NCBI GenBank assembly: GCA_010093705.1
Contig: MU006094.1
Span: 51,950-75,197 of the forward strand
Direction: 5' to 3'
Length of the DNA: 23,248 nucleotides
Source: Patellaria atrata CBS 101060
Lineage: Eukaryota; Ascomycota; Dothideomycetes; Patellariales; Patellariaceae
In this document: in pieces, positions 1 to 10,059 of the stretch
Position numbering within the stretch: the stretch's first letter is position 1
Layout of the letters: the number at the start of each line of letters is the position of its first letter
Made by a program: the position numbers and the translations under genes
The notes under the pieces: generated by a model
Database searches by the model: none
The model's input: only the letters and a program-made list of their open reading frames with translations
What the model was told of the DNA's origin: nothing

Positions 1-1
1 G

Positions 2-253
2 AATTTAGAGCTTCGTACAGAAAATCAACGTCGAAAACGGAAGCAGCAGCACCGCCGAAGGTATATCGCGCATGGAGGGGCTCTACAGGCTCAGCAGGCC
101 CAGCTTATAGCTGAGGAGTTGGAAAATATGGAGCAGGAGGCCGACCAGAACTGGGCTGGTCAGACGCGACAGCGAGCAGCACCAACGTGCTCTAACTGCC
201 ATATCCAAGGCCACACAAGGCGTCAATGTACTAGTGTCTCAAGTAGCTCCTAA
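2..253 (+). CDS. C-terminal part of a pogo/Fot1-like DDE transposase with zinc knuckle (5' partial)
   Basis: The frame is open from the window edge to a TAA at 251-253 (83 residues visible). The visible part starts in a basic Arg/Lys/Gln-rich stretch, then has the RRRYIAHGGAL string typical of the end of fungal pogo/Fot1 transposases, a Glu-rich helix, and a CX2CX4HX4C zinc knuckle (CSNCHIQGHTRRQC) close to the C-terminus. The DDE catalytic core and the DNA-binding CENP-B-like domain would lie upstream, outside the window, so I cannot say whether the copy is active. No stop or frameshift is seen in this part. In such elements the transposase cuts and pastes the element at TA sites. The family call rests on my recognition of the tail and is fairly safe; the exact subfamily is not. 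Confidence 0.65.
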   Translation, partial: NLELRTENQRRKRKQQHRRRYIAHGGALQAQQAQLIAEELENMEQEADQNWAGQTRQRAAPTCSNCHIQGHTRRQCTSVSSSS

Positions 254-326
254 GTATAATTTTATTTGAATATATTTTGTTGTAGTGGAGTAATTGTATG
301 AAAACGCTGGTTGATCTTGGTGGGGC

Positions 327-357
327 GTCCCACTGAGTGGTGTGTCCCACTGACTGG
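327..357 (+). repeat. Doubled motif in the transposon's right terminal region
   Basis: Two copies of a 14-base motif, GTCCCACTGAGTGG (327-340) and GTCCCACTGACTGG (344-357), differ at one base and are spaced 17 bases apart. The second copy abuts TA at 358-359. Repeated motifs inside terminal repeats are common transposase-binding sites in pogo/Fot1 elements. Binding is inferred. Confidence 0.5.
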
Positions 358-373
358 TAAAGCACGTTATAGT

Positions 374-554
374 TGTTATCACGCCTGACTAAGCACTCAG
401 TCGGGTATATATGCCTGTCCTCCTCCAGTCTTTTTTGGATCAGACACTTAAATTCTACATCTCACTTTACGTGCCCTTACCACACAGTTGTTTACAACTT
501 TTTGTCCCATTCTTTTTGACCTGGACGATTCGGTGATGCAGGGTTAATTCTACA
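374..554 (+). repeat. Possible solo or 5' LTR-like block
   Basis: The stretch begins TGTTAT and ends CTACA (TG...CA), has a TATATA at 406-411 followed by a C/T-rich segment, and is followed by CTGGTGAGAATCAGG, which loosely resembles a primer-binding site. There is no second copy in the window and no 5-base target duplication flanks it, so this could simply be a promoter-like intergenic sequence. Confidence 0.2.
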
Positions 555-1246
555 CTGGTGAGAATCAGGCTTTGAAATTCATAATTCATCAATTCTAACG
601 AGGCAAAGTGTAAAAGAGCAAAGTCTAGTGGAAGTCCCCTAACATATATATGCGAGCGATCACTTACTCTATCGTCACTAGAAGAAGAAGAAATCCTTTA
701 ATAGAAAACTACTGATTTAGGTACTAGGTACTTTCTCGTTATAAGTGTAAGTTAAATATTACTTTTCACACGCTAGCTTACGGTATACCTTAATTATATT
801 CGGTTCCTTACCAACGCACAATCTTATCTAATGCTGAATCTATAAGTTGTTTAGTTCTAGTACTCTTTTAGACTTCTTCTCATTATTAAAGAATATGTTA
901 AGTCTTTTTTTTTCTTAAGACAGTTATTACGACAACTCATTCTTGCATTTTAGTTGAGAGTTTCAGAGCATTCACAGAGCTTCATAGCGCAGTTACGATT
1001 GCCTCATCTTTACCTCAGGTGGTCACTCGGCGTCCACATCTCCGAGCATTGCTCCTTCCGTTTGAGTTGTGAACTTTTTGCTGCCTCAGGATTCTTTTCC
1101 ATTTCTAACAAACCCCACTTTAATCACCATCGCACACTCATTACAGGGACTCTTTGCCCGGCTGACTTTTCATCAAAGGTACCTATTTCTTCATAGCCTG
1201 CAGTTCATCCTATCAAGAAGATATCTGAATAACACCCTTGAGCACA
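555..1246. other. Intergenic, upstream region of the VWA/E2 pseudogene
   Basis: AT-rich sequence with pyrimidine runs (a T9 tract near 905-913, C/T-rich stretches near 1080-1200), which is typical of a fungal promoter and 5' UTR. I see no gene or clear repeat in it. Confidence 0.4.
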
Positions 1247-4200
1247 ATGTCTATAATTGATGATGATTCCCTCAACGGCAATTATCTCGCTCCGTCCTCC
1301 ACATGGGATGGTGCACCTACTCCAACCCAGAGTGCTACTCTTTTCTTAGGAAATAACACATTTCGTGTCTTTGTCCGCTTGCTGAATGGACGACAACTAG
1401 TTATTCCCATCGCTGTCACAGCTACTGTCGCCCAACTTCATGAAGAAGCCGCACGACGAGCAGGAAAATTCGAGCTTCCATTTTCTATAAATGCAACCGT
1501 GCTCCGGACTACCGGTGCAGATGGGGTATTACTATTCGAGGAGGACCGCATTGTAGATCTTCTTGACCTAACGGAAAACCACACTTTCGTCCTAAGTCAA
1601 CGTGATAAGCCGCCAGTTGTATGTATCATAAAAGCTTGCTATTCATCTCTCCTACTAATGACTTTTAAAAGGATAATCTACCCACCACATATTGTTCTTA
1701 ATACTAGGCATCGGATTTGGTTGCTTCTGAAGGTGATCTGTTGAACCAACCCAGGAACACTTTAGTTCAGAAAGGAGACCAAGGAATATACATTCGATGG
1801 ATTACTGCGAGGCTAGCTATTCAACACTCACGTCTAGGGCATATCTCCACCCAGGGTCAGGCTGTTGATCCAAGCACAACTATCAACACTTTGTACCAAC
1901 TTGCACGTCAGGTGGGTTGCAATTCTGACATCACCAATAATCTTGCTCTATCAGAAGTAAGACTTGAGCCATATCTTGAGCATTTTTACCTCTGCTCGAC
2001 AAATCAGGCTGGTGTTAATTAGCAGATTTCGGGCTTATGGGTGGTCGCAGCAATCCTATCAATGTGTTCATTGCTCTTACGCGTGATATTACATCAGCCC
2101 CTAAGATCCAGGACCTTTGGAGCTTTGACTGCACCGACCGAGGCGTTGCGACATTCGTGACTTGCATCAAGTTGATGATAGAGGATATCCAAAAGAAAAG
2201 AAGTACCCTAAATAATTTCTTGGGTGTTCTTTGGGATATCACCCAATTCTCCCCCAATATTGCTGGACTTTTTTCGTCTTTTCGGTGGAGATATTGATAC
2301 CGGAGAACGCAAGCCCCTCGCTATTTTCGCTCATGGATTCTATGAGATATGCCGTCGAATCCTCCCACCGTGGTTATGCAAGGCTCCGGAAATATTATTT
2401 CAAGGGTCGCGGCAGGTTTTCGGTTGGATTTATTCCATGAAATCTGAGATGTCCTCTTCAAAGGGTGAGGATATTGGTTTGGTCTTCAAGGCTGAACTAT
2501 CAAATATAACCACAGAGACTCATCCCAAGTTTTGTGGCCTCTTTGAATTTGACAAATATATCCGAGTACCCGTGGAAAATAGCAGTTCCAACTATACGCA
2601 TCATGAAATTCTTGTCAGTACCAACACAACTGGGCAAAACCTTGCCAGACTTCTCGCACTTGCTCTTAATGGAACTTATAGTACCCCGTGGGACTTTTAT
2701 TTCCAGCTCCCATCGCTAGGTCCATCTTTGCATGAACACAAGCAGATACGCCTCATCACTCATAGTGAATTTGATGATGTTCTCCACACGACGAACACGA
2801 TCGATGCTTTTAGAATGGTCGGACCGCTGCAATTGGCTCAGTATCCCAGCTCTGCCCTTCCACTTGTAACCCTTAGTAAAGATGGCTATGTGACTTTGTA
2901 TGATCAAGAGAATATCATGTGCGGGTAATGTAATTTTCCACTTGGAACGCAATATCTGGACGAGACACCATTTTACTCATATCGAGATCAATACCTTCTA
3001 CAAGCGCTTCAACCCATCATTATTCAGAATAAGCGCAATAATAGCTGGAGACTTGATGCTTGGACCGAAGATGGTTCTAAAAGACTTTATACTTCCTGAT
3101 GAAGCTATCGTTATCTGCGTTAACACCAGTGGTGGCATGAGGGAACAGATAGGGAAATTATGGGTCGAACCTGGATCTTCTGGCATTCAACAGCCTGGAT
3201 GTGCCGTGACTGAGATGATTCGTCTCACTGAGGTGAAGGACGTCTTTCGCAATCTTGTCGCTCGAATGTCTGCTTATCACTTGTCTACACACCTTGGATT
3301 TATAACATTTTCGGGGAATCATCGTGTCTAAGAAGTCAAAAGTCTCACCCTGATATTAGTTGACTTCCAAGACAAACTAGAGGGTGTTTCATCCGTGGGA
3401 CAAACTGCTATTTGGAGCGCTTTGCACAAAGCAAACAGTAGGCTCGCTAACTTCAAGCAGACATTTCCGACTGCTAAGCGTCGCATAATCCTCCTTACCG
3501 ATGGCAAGGACAATAATTCTACCGTGTCTCCTTCGACTATGTGTTCTATCCCATACGCGTCTGATGTGGTAGTTGATGTTGTCATCATTGCAACGGACAA
3601 AGCCAACGATCTTTTCAAATTCGCTAAACATACTAGAGGTTATGCCTTTTGTCCACAAACTCGGAGCGCGCTTTTCCAAGTATTCCTGCTGGAGATTGTG
3701 ATCGATGTCCGAATCCGCCCCGATGTACAAAAGGAACCGATCTATAACTTTGAAACATCGATCCCCAAAATTGCGAATATGCAGGATCCGTACAATTTCC
3801 CACGTTGCCGCCCACATACCCATGAAAATGACGAGTTTGTCCTGTTAAAGGATGCGAAGCAGTTCTTTTCTAACGTGACACGTGGAACCAGCCAGACACA
3901 GCGAAAGAGGTTCGCTCGTCGTAGCACATCAACTATTAGCAGTAACAACCCACACAATGTTGTGCCATCTACCCAAAGCTCAACAACTGCAACTCACGTG
4001 AGTGTGGGTGGACCTGACCGGATCACCCTGAATAAAGTAAATTTAATGATCCAGAATGAGCATCCGACGACGGATATCTATGTGTGCGAGCGTAATATGG
4101 GATTCTGGGAAATTGCCATGCAAGAACCTCCTTATGGACCTTATAGTAAGGGTGTTTTCCTCCTTTACATCCACATAGACGAAGACTTTCCACGCAAATC

Positions 4201-4607
4201 GCCGACTGCTCGATTTATTACCCTGATCCTGCATTCTAACGTTACTAAGGTATGATATGCAGGCTCTTCTCTTCTGCCGTACTGTTCCACTAACCTCCCC
4301 TATAGCACCGGTGAATTTGCCATCCCATATTTGATCGCGAATGGACGGCTTCGACTCATGTATACCAAGTTGTGCAGCAACTATTCGGGATGTCGATGTC
4401 TTTGGAGAATCGGGATGCAATTGATACACTTTTCACCTTGAAATTCTGGACTGATCCGGAAGATGGAAAGCGTGAGGTGGAGCAATATGTATGCAACACA
4501 TCGCTCGACTCTACTCAATCACTGAATAACTGAACTAACACTCCTAGATCGCCCTTTTCGCCTCCAAGTCTCGCGCCGAGCATCGTATTGAGATACTAGG
4601 TCGCTAG
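1247..4607 (+). pseudogene. Decayed ubiquitin-like / VWA / E2 (UBC) fusion gene
   Basis: Deduced exons are 1247-1618, 1708-4249, 4306-4488 and 4548-4607; all three introns are phase 0 with GTATG donors. In order the product has a ubiquitin-like N-terminus (about residues 25-120), a long middle region, a von Willebrand A domain with a degenerate MIDAS (VNTSGGM at 3119-3139 instead of DxSxS) and RRIILLTDGKDNNS, and a C-terminal E2-like fold (PPYGPYSKGVFLLYIHI, HSNV, then ICHPIFDREW with the expected catalytic Cys codon at 4318-4320). Intact relatives of this type would be ubiquitin-conjugating proteins; the role of the VWA part is unknown to me. The lesions I see are a one-base shift with TAG near 2005-2025, one extra base in the T6 run 2269-2274, TAA 2926-2928, one extra base near the A4 run 3079-3082, TAA 3329-3331, and TGA 4312-4314 two codons before the catalytic Cys. 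The domain assignments come from motif memory; the lesions are read directly. Confidence 0.7.
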
Positions 4608-5077
4608 TTGGGAAAATACCATCTTAGGTTCCCTGTAAACAGAGGACATCTCGGTTCAAGAATCAGATATGGTGAAAATGACCCCATCTTGAGTTAAGTA
4701 CTGGATATAGCAAAACTTAGCCCAGAAGCTATATGGTATGGTGGATACAAGTAGTGCGAATTCAATCGGTTGTAGTAGTCGGGTTAGCTCAATCTTACTC
4801 TAGCAATCAGCACAGAATCATAGATCAACATGATTCTAAAGAATTGAATTCTCAGGATATGGTTATATTATGTTCCCTTTCCACACTGTGACTCGTATTC
4901 TTTCCACCAGAGCCAATGAATAATTGATTATGCAGGCTGAACAAACCCCGTATCATGTTCACTTGGGTGTTATCTAATTGCCCACCGAATTCAACTAGGA
5001 ATTCATAACCCTGAAGGAAGAAACGATCATGAATTCACCCAGGTGAAGAAGTGATATCGATTTCCATGAAAGGCTAG
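4608..5077. other. Intergenic stretch
   Basis: AT-rich sequence between the VWA/E2 pseudogene and the next coding remnant. No open frame of note, RNA gene or repeat was recognised. Confidence 0.35.
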
Positions 5078-5800
5078 CTGCCCACCCTGCATACAAAAGA
5101 CAACACCCTCTTTCACGGTCCTAAATTCTCGACCCTTTTACACTTACCGAACGACTACTGGGAAGTCATTAATCAACCAGTACGAACTTTCTTCAATGTC
5201 TATACGATGGTCACGTATGTGCGTCCAAGGACTAATTGTACATTGCGGTTGTTCTATATAGGGTGTCGAAACTAACTTAGAGCAGGAGAGTGAAGTACAC
5301 AGGTTTTTAACGTTATGTACTGTTTACGGTTTCGAGTTCATTGTACTCTTTTGCGGCCTCCATGGCGAAGAGTGGGAGGCCGGTATGAGGATGAGCGTAC
5401 AGATGGGTCAGAATGTCATGATAAGGGAAGAGAGGTTTCAAGATCGCATCGCCGGCCACCATGCATGATCCTCACAGTAGGGCCTATTTTTCGGGATTGA
5501 GAGTAAGAAATTGTAATTAATAGAGCAGAAGTTCACCCAAGGACAAAGGTTCAATAAAGCGGACTTAAAACTGGATCTCTTATGCCACTCGGTAAGAATC
5601 CTCGTTGTATCATCGCCATAAATATGCTTCCAGAACAACCCTTCCAGGAGTCCGAATCGCCTCCAAAGATAAATCAGCTTCTCGTGTACGGCTTCGAGAT
5701 GGAGGATACAACCCAGAATAGGGTTCGGTACAGAGCACAAAATCAACATTTGAGCCCGGTCTATGATTTCACACTTCCAGTGATACCTCAATTTCCCTAA
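5078..5800 (+). pseudogene. Unrecognised decayed coding remnant with a retained intron
   Basis: Four consecutive coding-like pieces can be read. First, 5078-5214 (contains FSTLLHLPNDYWEVINQPV). Then an intron-like segment 5215-5261, with donor GTATGT, branch-like ACTAAT and acceptor ATATAG. Third, a 68-codon open stretch 5262-5465 with no ATG near its start (contains YGFEFIVLFCGLHGEEW and VQMGQNVMIREERFQ), which ends at TGA 5466-5468. The same frame continues through TAG 5478-5480 and TAA 5514-5516 to about 5580, where the reading moves by one base into a 72-codon frame, 5582-5797, stopping at TAA 5798-5800. The intron phase is also off by one base. The residue composition and the intron in the expected place argue for a former gene; I do not recognise the family. 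Each stop is one C-to-T or G-to-A change from CGA/TGG, CAG/TGG or CAA. The true 5' and 3' ends are unknown. Confidence 0.4.
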
Positions 5801-6164
5801 TGGCGAACACACATTGGCGATTTTGGAATTCCTCTGATCCTTCCATGATCCCTTCGTGGCAGGGAGGCAGCACAGGACGAGTGAGCTTCGGGGGCTCAGT
5901 GACGGTGGGATCGATGTAATCCCATGCGCCCCAAATTTGTGTCCTTGCACTGATCTAGCAAATCCAGGAGTCCCAGTCTTTAGCGGCTTTTAGAGTGAAA
6001 AGTATCTTCACGTCTTCCTCGAACATGCTTGTGCTAATCTAGATGTTGGATGGCTTCCGGGAAAATAGTGTCAAACAAGATATTATGAGGTTATATATTG
6101 TACAAAGTCCTTAGTAATGAAGGGTGATGGATTTAAAGTTTATTATAAAAGAATGTCTTATCTA
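5801..6164. other. Intergenic stretch, possibly more of the upstream remnant
   Basis: A further open piece in another + frame begins near 5801 (MANTHWRFWNSSDPS...) and runs about 39 codons. It may be the continuation of the 5078-5800 remnant after another shift. The rest, 5950-6164, is AT-rich with nothing recognised. Confidence 0.25.
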
Positions 6165-7087
6165 AACCGGACGAAAATTTCCCCTAACTGGGAATTGCCA
6201 GGGTAGATTGAGACCCAATGGAAGGTGGTGGAATTTGTCTAATTTTCTAGACAGGTCAAAATGAGGTACTTGAAATGCTAACTCACCTTTCCTCTTGGGG
6301 ACATCTTCCTTTAGCACCAATTCAAAACAGTTGAACCAGTATGAGTTAGTGAACCATTAGCTCTGGAGTAGTGCTATCACATCACATCAGTATACCGAAG
6401 AAGACCGAGAACAGTAAACCTCCCAATTTATTGTTCCATAGGTAGGGTTTACATTACGTCCACGATCCTTATCTAGTATTCAGTGTTCTGCTTACATGAT
6501 CTATTCGAAAATCAAAATCCGAAGACTCTTTCATTGTCCTAGAAAATGATAAAAATAGTCTCCACCAGAGCCGCTCCGAGAGGATCAAGTGATTTTTCGA
6601 AATTGACCATTGAAACAGGGACATGAAATCCCCCTGGCCAAAAAGTAGCTCCCTATCTCTTCAGCGATAGGATTATAGCTTCTTGTATGCTATATGACAA
6701 TAAAAAAAAAGCTATCTACTCAACGTTAGAGCGCCATAGGTGACATTTCGGACCGTCGAGAACTGTATCGGGTCTAGTTCAAATGACAAGACCATATTCG
6801 AGGAGCATTTTGTTCCATAATGGAGGTGATTGAGCATATGGAGGATAGCGTGTACCCCGATATGAGACTCTTGTCTTCTATGCTTCTTGTTAAACCTCTT
6901 CCTGCAACTGAGGCAAGCGAGCTAGAGTAGAAGTATACCATGGTGGATTTAAAGGGACTAGCCTTTCAATCCGGATCCGGTAAAATGACTCCAATATCTT
7001 ATCCCAAAAGGGTACTAACTGTTTCCCCGAACGTCTTATTTCGACTCGCTGAGAAAAGGTCTTTGGATCCGTGGAGTATGTAGCCAT
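6165..7087 (-). pseudogene. Possible decayed minus-strand coding remnant, family unknown
   Basis: An ATG at 7085-7087 opens a 65-codon frame (begins MATYSTDPKTFSQRVEIRR) ending at TAA 6890-6892. Reading on in the same frame gives coding-like segments separated by several more stops down to about 6470. A separate 64-codon open stretch in another frame spans 6165-6356 (contains VLKEDVPKRKGELAFQVPHF). Stop density over the middle part is close to what random sequence would give, so only the two ends carry real support. I recognise no domain. It could be a single decayed gene, two fragments, or chance. Confidence 0.25.
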
Positions 7088-7264
7088 TATGAAGATACGG
7101 TATATTGAATGGACGGGGTATCAATTGTGGCGGGGAATTTGGCGAGCCGATGGATTTATGCGAAAAGGTATGCCTTGGAACTAGTCTAAGGTACTGGTCT
7201 CTTGTGCCGAATCATTAGTGGATTTTGCTGATTGCTCTCCAATCTGAAATATGAACCTTCCCTC

Positions 7265-8200
7265 TCAAGCCATCCATCTAATAACCCCGAACATCACATT
7301 AACACCTACCCCTACCAAGATGGCTAGCTGCCTTCTCCTTGACCACACCCCATCTTCCCTAACTGCCCACGTGAGCACACCCAACGGCCAGAAGAAACCC
7401 ATGATGGTCCCATATATGAGGTCATCGAGGCCTTGTTCGTCATTCCCAAAGCTATTACCCCATCCCTCCCCATTCCCTTGTGTGGTTGCTCGTGCATCAT
7501 CCTGTGCGCTGTTGTCTAACCACCGCTCCTCTAATCGCCTCAATTCCTCTCCATTGGGTAAATTATTTGATGTTCGTGTGTATGCTACGTTAGACAAAAA
7601 TTGTGACCGTAGTGACGCTACTTCGGCAGCTGAGAAGCCGGCAGAAAGAAGACGATCGAAACCTTGGGGCGGTGCGGAAGTCGATCTCGTGCTATGTGTG
7701 GATGCGGATGCAGCATTAGAGGACCCCACTACCTTTTCAGTGTGTCGTGATCGTAGTTTCGATTCAGAGGAAAAGGCATCTGCTGCCTCGGCTTCCAGTT
7801 CAGCAGGGGTAAGATCATCGCTAATGGAGCAGTGGATGTATACGCGTCGAGGTGGAGACTTCGAGGTGCTTGGTGTTTCTGTGTTATCTTCACGCAGAGG
7901 CGCTTTTCCTTTGCCCTTTGGATTGCTGGGATTTGAACTTTCTGGTGTGTTTGAGGGTGGTGGGGGAAGATTAAGGGATGAGGAAAGAGACGCGGTATCT
8001 GTTAAGACCTTGCCGGAGTAAATGAGACGTAGACGTTTCGATGCTTCGTTCGGGGGTAAACTAGAACGGATGAGGAGCTTTAAGGATAATGTTGTGAGTG
8101 TGTAAGGTGTAGATATTGTTAGAGGGAGGTCTGAAATAGAGGCGCTAAAGCGAATGATAATATAGAGTAGCTGTTCCGGAAAGACAGCTGAATCGGCCAT
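7265..8200 (-). CDS. dsc3: DSC E3 ubiquitin ligase complex subunit 3
   Basis: A single exon of 311 codons with ATG at 8198-8200 and TGA at 7265-7267. The product has a ubiquitin-like domain (about residues 10-125, ending in the RVYIHCSISDDLTP string characteristic of the DUF2407 family) interrupted by a Ser/Pro-rich, low-complexity insert (about 77-115). A helical DUF2407 C-terminal region follows (FDRLLSAGFSAAEVASLRSQF, about 180-200), then two membrane segments near the end (about 262-281 and 291-309). Dsc3 is a membrane subunit of the Dsc ligase in the Golgi/endosome system, which in fission yeast and Aspergillus is needed for proteolytic activation of the SREBP-type sterol and hypoxia regulator. 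The neighbours have no related function. The long plus-strand open frame lying over it is a shadow. The domain order and length fit the family well. Confidence 0.8.
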   Translation of the reverse strand: MADSAVFPEQLLYIIIRFSASISDLPLTISTPYTLTTLSLKLLIRSSLPPNEASKRLRLIYSGKVLTDTASLSSSLNLPPPPSNTPESSNPSNPKGKGKAPLREDNTETPSTSKSPPRRVYIHCSISDDLTPAELEAEAADAFSSESKLRSRHTEKVVGSSNAASASTHSTRSTSAPPQGFDRLLSAGFSAAEVASLRSQFLSNVAYTRTSNNLPNGEELRRLEERWLDNSAQDDARATTQGNGEGWGNSFGNDEQGLDDLIYGTIMGFFWPLGVLTWAVREDGVWSRRRQLAILVGVGVNVMFGVIRWMA

Positions 8201-9072
8201 GCTGAATAAAGACGTGGGGAACCACCGGATTATCGTACATCTATTAAAACGTGTCCCAACTTTAGTATATCGTGTCTTTAACGAAAGACGGCGTTGTACG
8301 GTTGAGATGGCATCAGTTGTGAGGTTAGACCGAAGCGTAACACGGAGGTTTGCGGAGATAAGTACCGACGTCAGTACAGAGTAGTTCTTAGTGTACGGTA
8401 TTCAGTAGACAGCTTAGAACACGGTCAATTAGTGGTTATAAATTCTCAACAACTTAACGATTACTTTCATTTCGCCCGGCTCAATAAGAATTATTTACAA
8501 CAGCGGAAAAATGGTACGGTTCATATTTGTATATTCGAGTTTAGGAGTCACGTCACATTAGAGCATACCAAATATTTGAAACCACCCGACTCAACCTCAA
8601 CCAGAGATATACCATGATAGTGTCAAGCGTATAATAAGATAATACAACTATGGGAATAAATAGTGCGCCCATCCTTCTACTAGCAAGCACTACATCAAGT
8701 CATCCATGGAGGTAAAATAACTGCCCACTGCCGCAACAGGTATGATTCAACAGCCCCTCAAACAAGGGGAGCTTATAAACAACTGACAATTCATACGGGA
8801 CGGACTGGCTTATGCATTCATTAAGGAATTCGAGAATTAGAAAAATGAAATGTATTATTTGATGAGGATCCGGCACACTTAGGGGTCGTGAAGAGTCTTG
8901 AGCCTATGGCCCAGAGTATTCGTATGTTGGCCTTCGAGTCGGGCTATATTAATCACAATTTCAATATGAACAACGAACGTTGTAGGAAGGATGGCGGAAC
9001 CTGCCATGCACTGTAAACGCCTAGTCATGCTTCCACCCGGTCTTTATGACGTTTTGACCCAAAAGAATGCAA
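8201..9072. other. Intergenic: DSC3 upstream region and ISA1 3' flank
   Basis: AT-rich DNA containing only short, uncoding-like frames on either strand. The part next to 8200 should hold the DSC3 promoter, and the part next to 9073 the ISA1 3' UTR. No tRNA, repeat or further gene was recognised. Confidence 0.4.
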
Positions 9073-9889
9073 CTAGACGCTGAATGATTCGCCGCAACCA
9101 CATTGTTCCTCTGTGATGAGTTAGTATATTAGTCCAAACATTTCGGGGTATTAACTTACTGATATTTGGGTTGTTAAAGACAAACCGAGCGCTAAGTTTG
9201 TCCTCTACCCAATCCATCTCACTCCCAATGATGCTAAATAATGCCTTTGATTCTACCATGACCTTAACTCCATCCTGTTCTACTATTTCATCAAACTTCC
9301 CGGGTTTATCAACATATTCAAGGTGGTAAGAAAGGCCAGAGCACCCCCTATTCTTGACTCCCACTCTTATCAGTTTTGGCTCCGGCTGATCCAGCAGCTC
9401 ACGGAGCTTAGTCACAGCTTGCTCTGATAACTTTATTACAGCTTTCCTGGGTCTTCTTAGTTTTGAACCCTGTGGTTTGGCTGATACATCTTGGCTCGAT
9501 GTTGGCTCAGAAGTGGACGTGGAGCTGACCGGCTTCGGGTTTTGCGCCTCTTGTACCGTGAGACTTATCCTCGATAAATCCTCCGTCTTTGAAGGCTCTT
9601 TATAATATTCTTGCTGCGCAGCCAATTTTGTTGTCCTGTTCTCAAGCTCGGGAACCACTCCCGCGATTGAACTGTCCGGTATTCCGATATTTCTTGGGGG
9701 TTGAGGTGGGAATTGGGGGCTCGCATGCTGAAAAGTTGCGGTCTGAAGCTGACGCTTTGAAGACTGTCTAATAGGCCTAAAAGATGAAAAGGCGCGCAGA
9801 CATTGTGGACAAATGCGAGGTCTCGGAGGAATGGAGGCGAACTTGAGGATAGCGGTAGCAGAAGGGTAAGCGGCGCGGGGAAGAGACAT
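9073..9889 (-). CDS. ISA1: Mitochondrial iron-sulfur cluster assembly protein Isa1 (A-type scaffold)
   Basis: Two exons on the minus strand, 9889-9160 and 9110-9073, give 255 residues. The intron (9111-9159, 49 nt) has donor GTAAGT, branch-like ACTAAC and acceptor CAG, and it splits the Lys codon in NPNIK. The last exon is only 38 nt and encodes EQCGCGESFSV and the stop. The three cluster-ligand cysteines of the HesB/IscA family are all present: Cys183 (GCSGLSYHLEY), Cys247 and Cys249 (CGCGESF). The A-type domain covers about 150-255. Before it lies a long, Ser/Gln/Pro-rich leader with a basic, hydroxylated N-terminus (RICPQCLRAFSSFRPIRQ) expected to target mitochondria. The start is set at the ATG 9887-9889, since the frame upstream has no ATG. 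With Isa2, Isa1 matures [4Fe-4S] proteins such as aconitase and lipoate synthase. Confidence 0.9.
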
Positions 9890-10059
9890 GATGATTGATA
9901 TTTTCGTGAGACTTCTTGTAGTATTAGGTCGGAACCATGAGAATAGAAGACGGAGCAAGTGTAGATTAAAAGTGGTGGGATGTTGCGGCGCAGTGTGGTG
10001 AAGCTGCCCTCGGCATTGTTTTCAGCACGGCGATGTCATAAGCACTTACAAACGTCGAA

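Larger units (their letters stand above)
1..357 (+). mobile_element. Right end of a pogo/Fot1-like (Tc1-mariner superfamily) DNA transposon, left part outside the window
   Basis: The block holds the transposase C-terminus (2-253), about 70 bases of AT-rich 3' sequence and a probable right terminal repeat ending at 357. It is followed by TA at 358-359, the target dinucleotide of this superfamily. The assigned end rests on a doubled subterminal motif and the adjacent TA. The left end is not in the window, so the inverted repeat cannot be compared with its partner. Confidence 0.6.

Noticed and set aside
1957-2025. An intron between the second and third coding pieces of the VWA/E2 gene
   Set aside because: GTAAGA at 1957 and an AG near 2022 exist, but the downstream frame does not match by one base, and the intervening text reads like protein (EPYLEHFYLCSTNQ). 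A one-base lesion is the simpler explanation.
5438-5950. 170-codon minus-strand open frame
   Set aside because: It overlaps the plus-strand remnant 5078-5800, which has the better coding text and an intron. No domain is seen in the minus frame.
7251-8021. 256-codon plus-strand open frame
   Set aside because: It lies opposite DSC3, whose minus-strand product has clear family motifs. The plus frame is a shadow with Ser-rich, low-information text.
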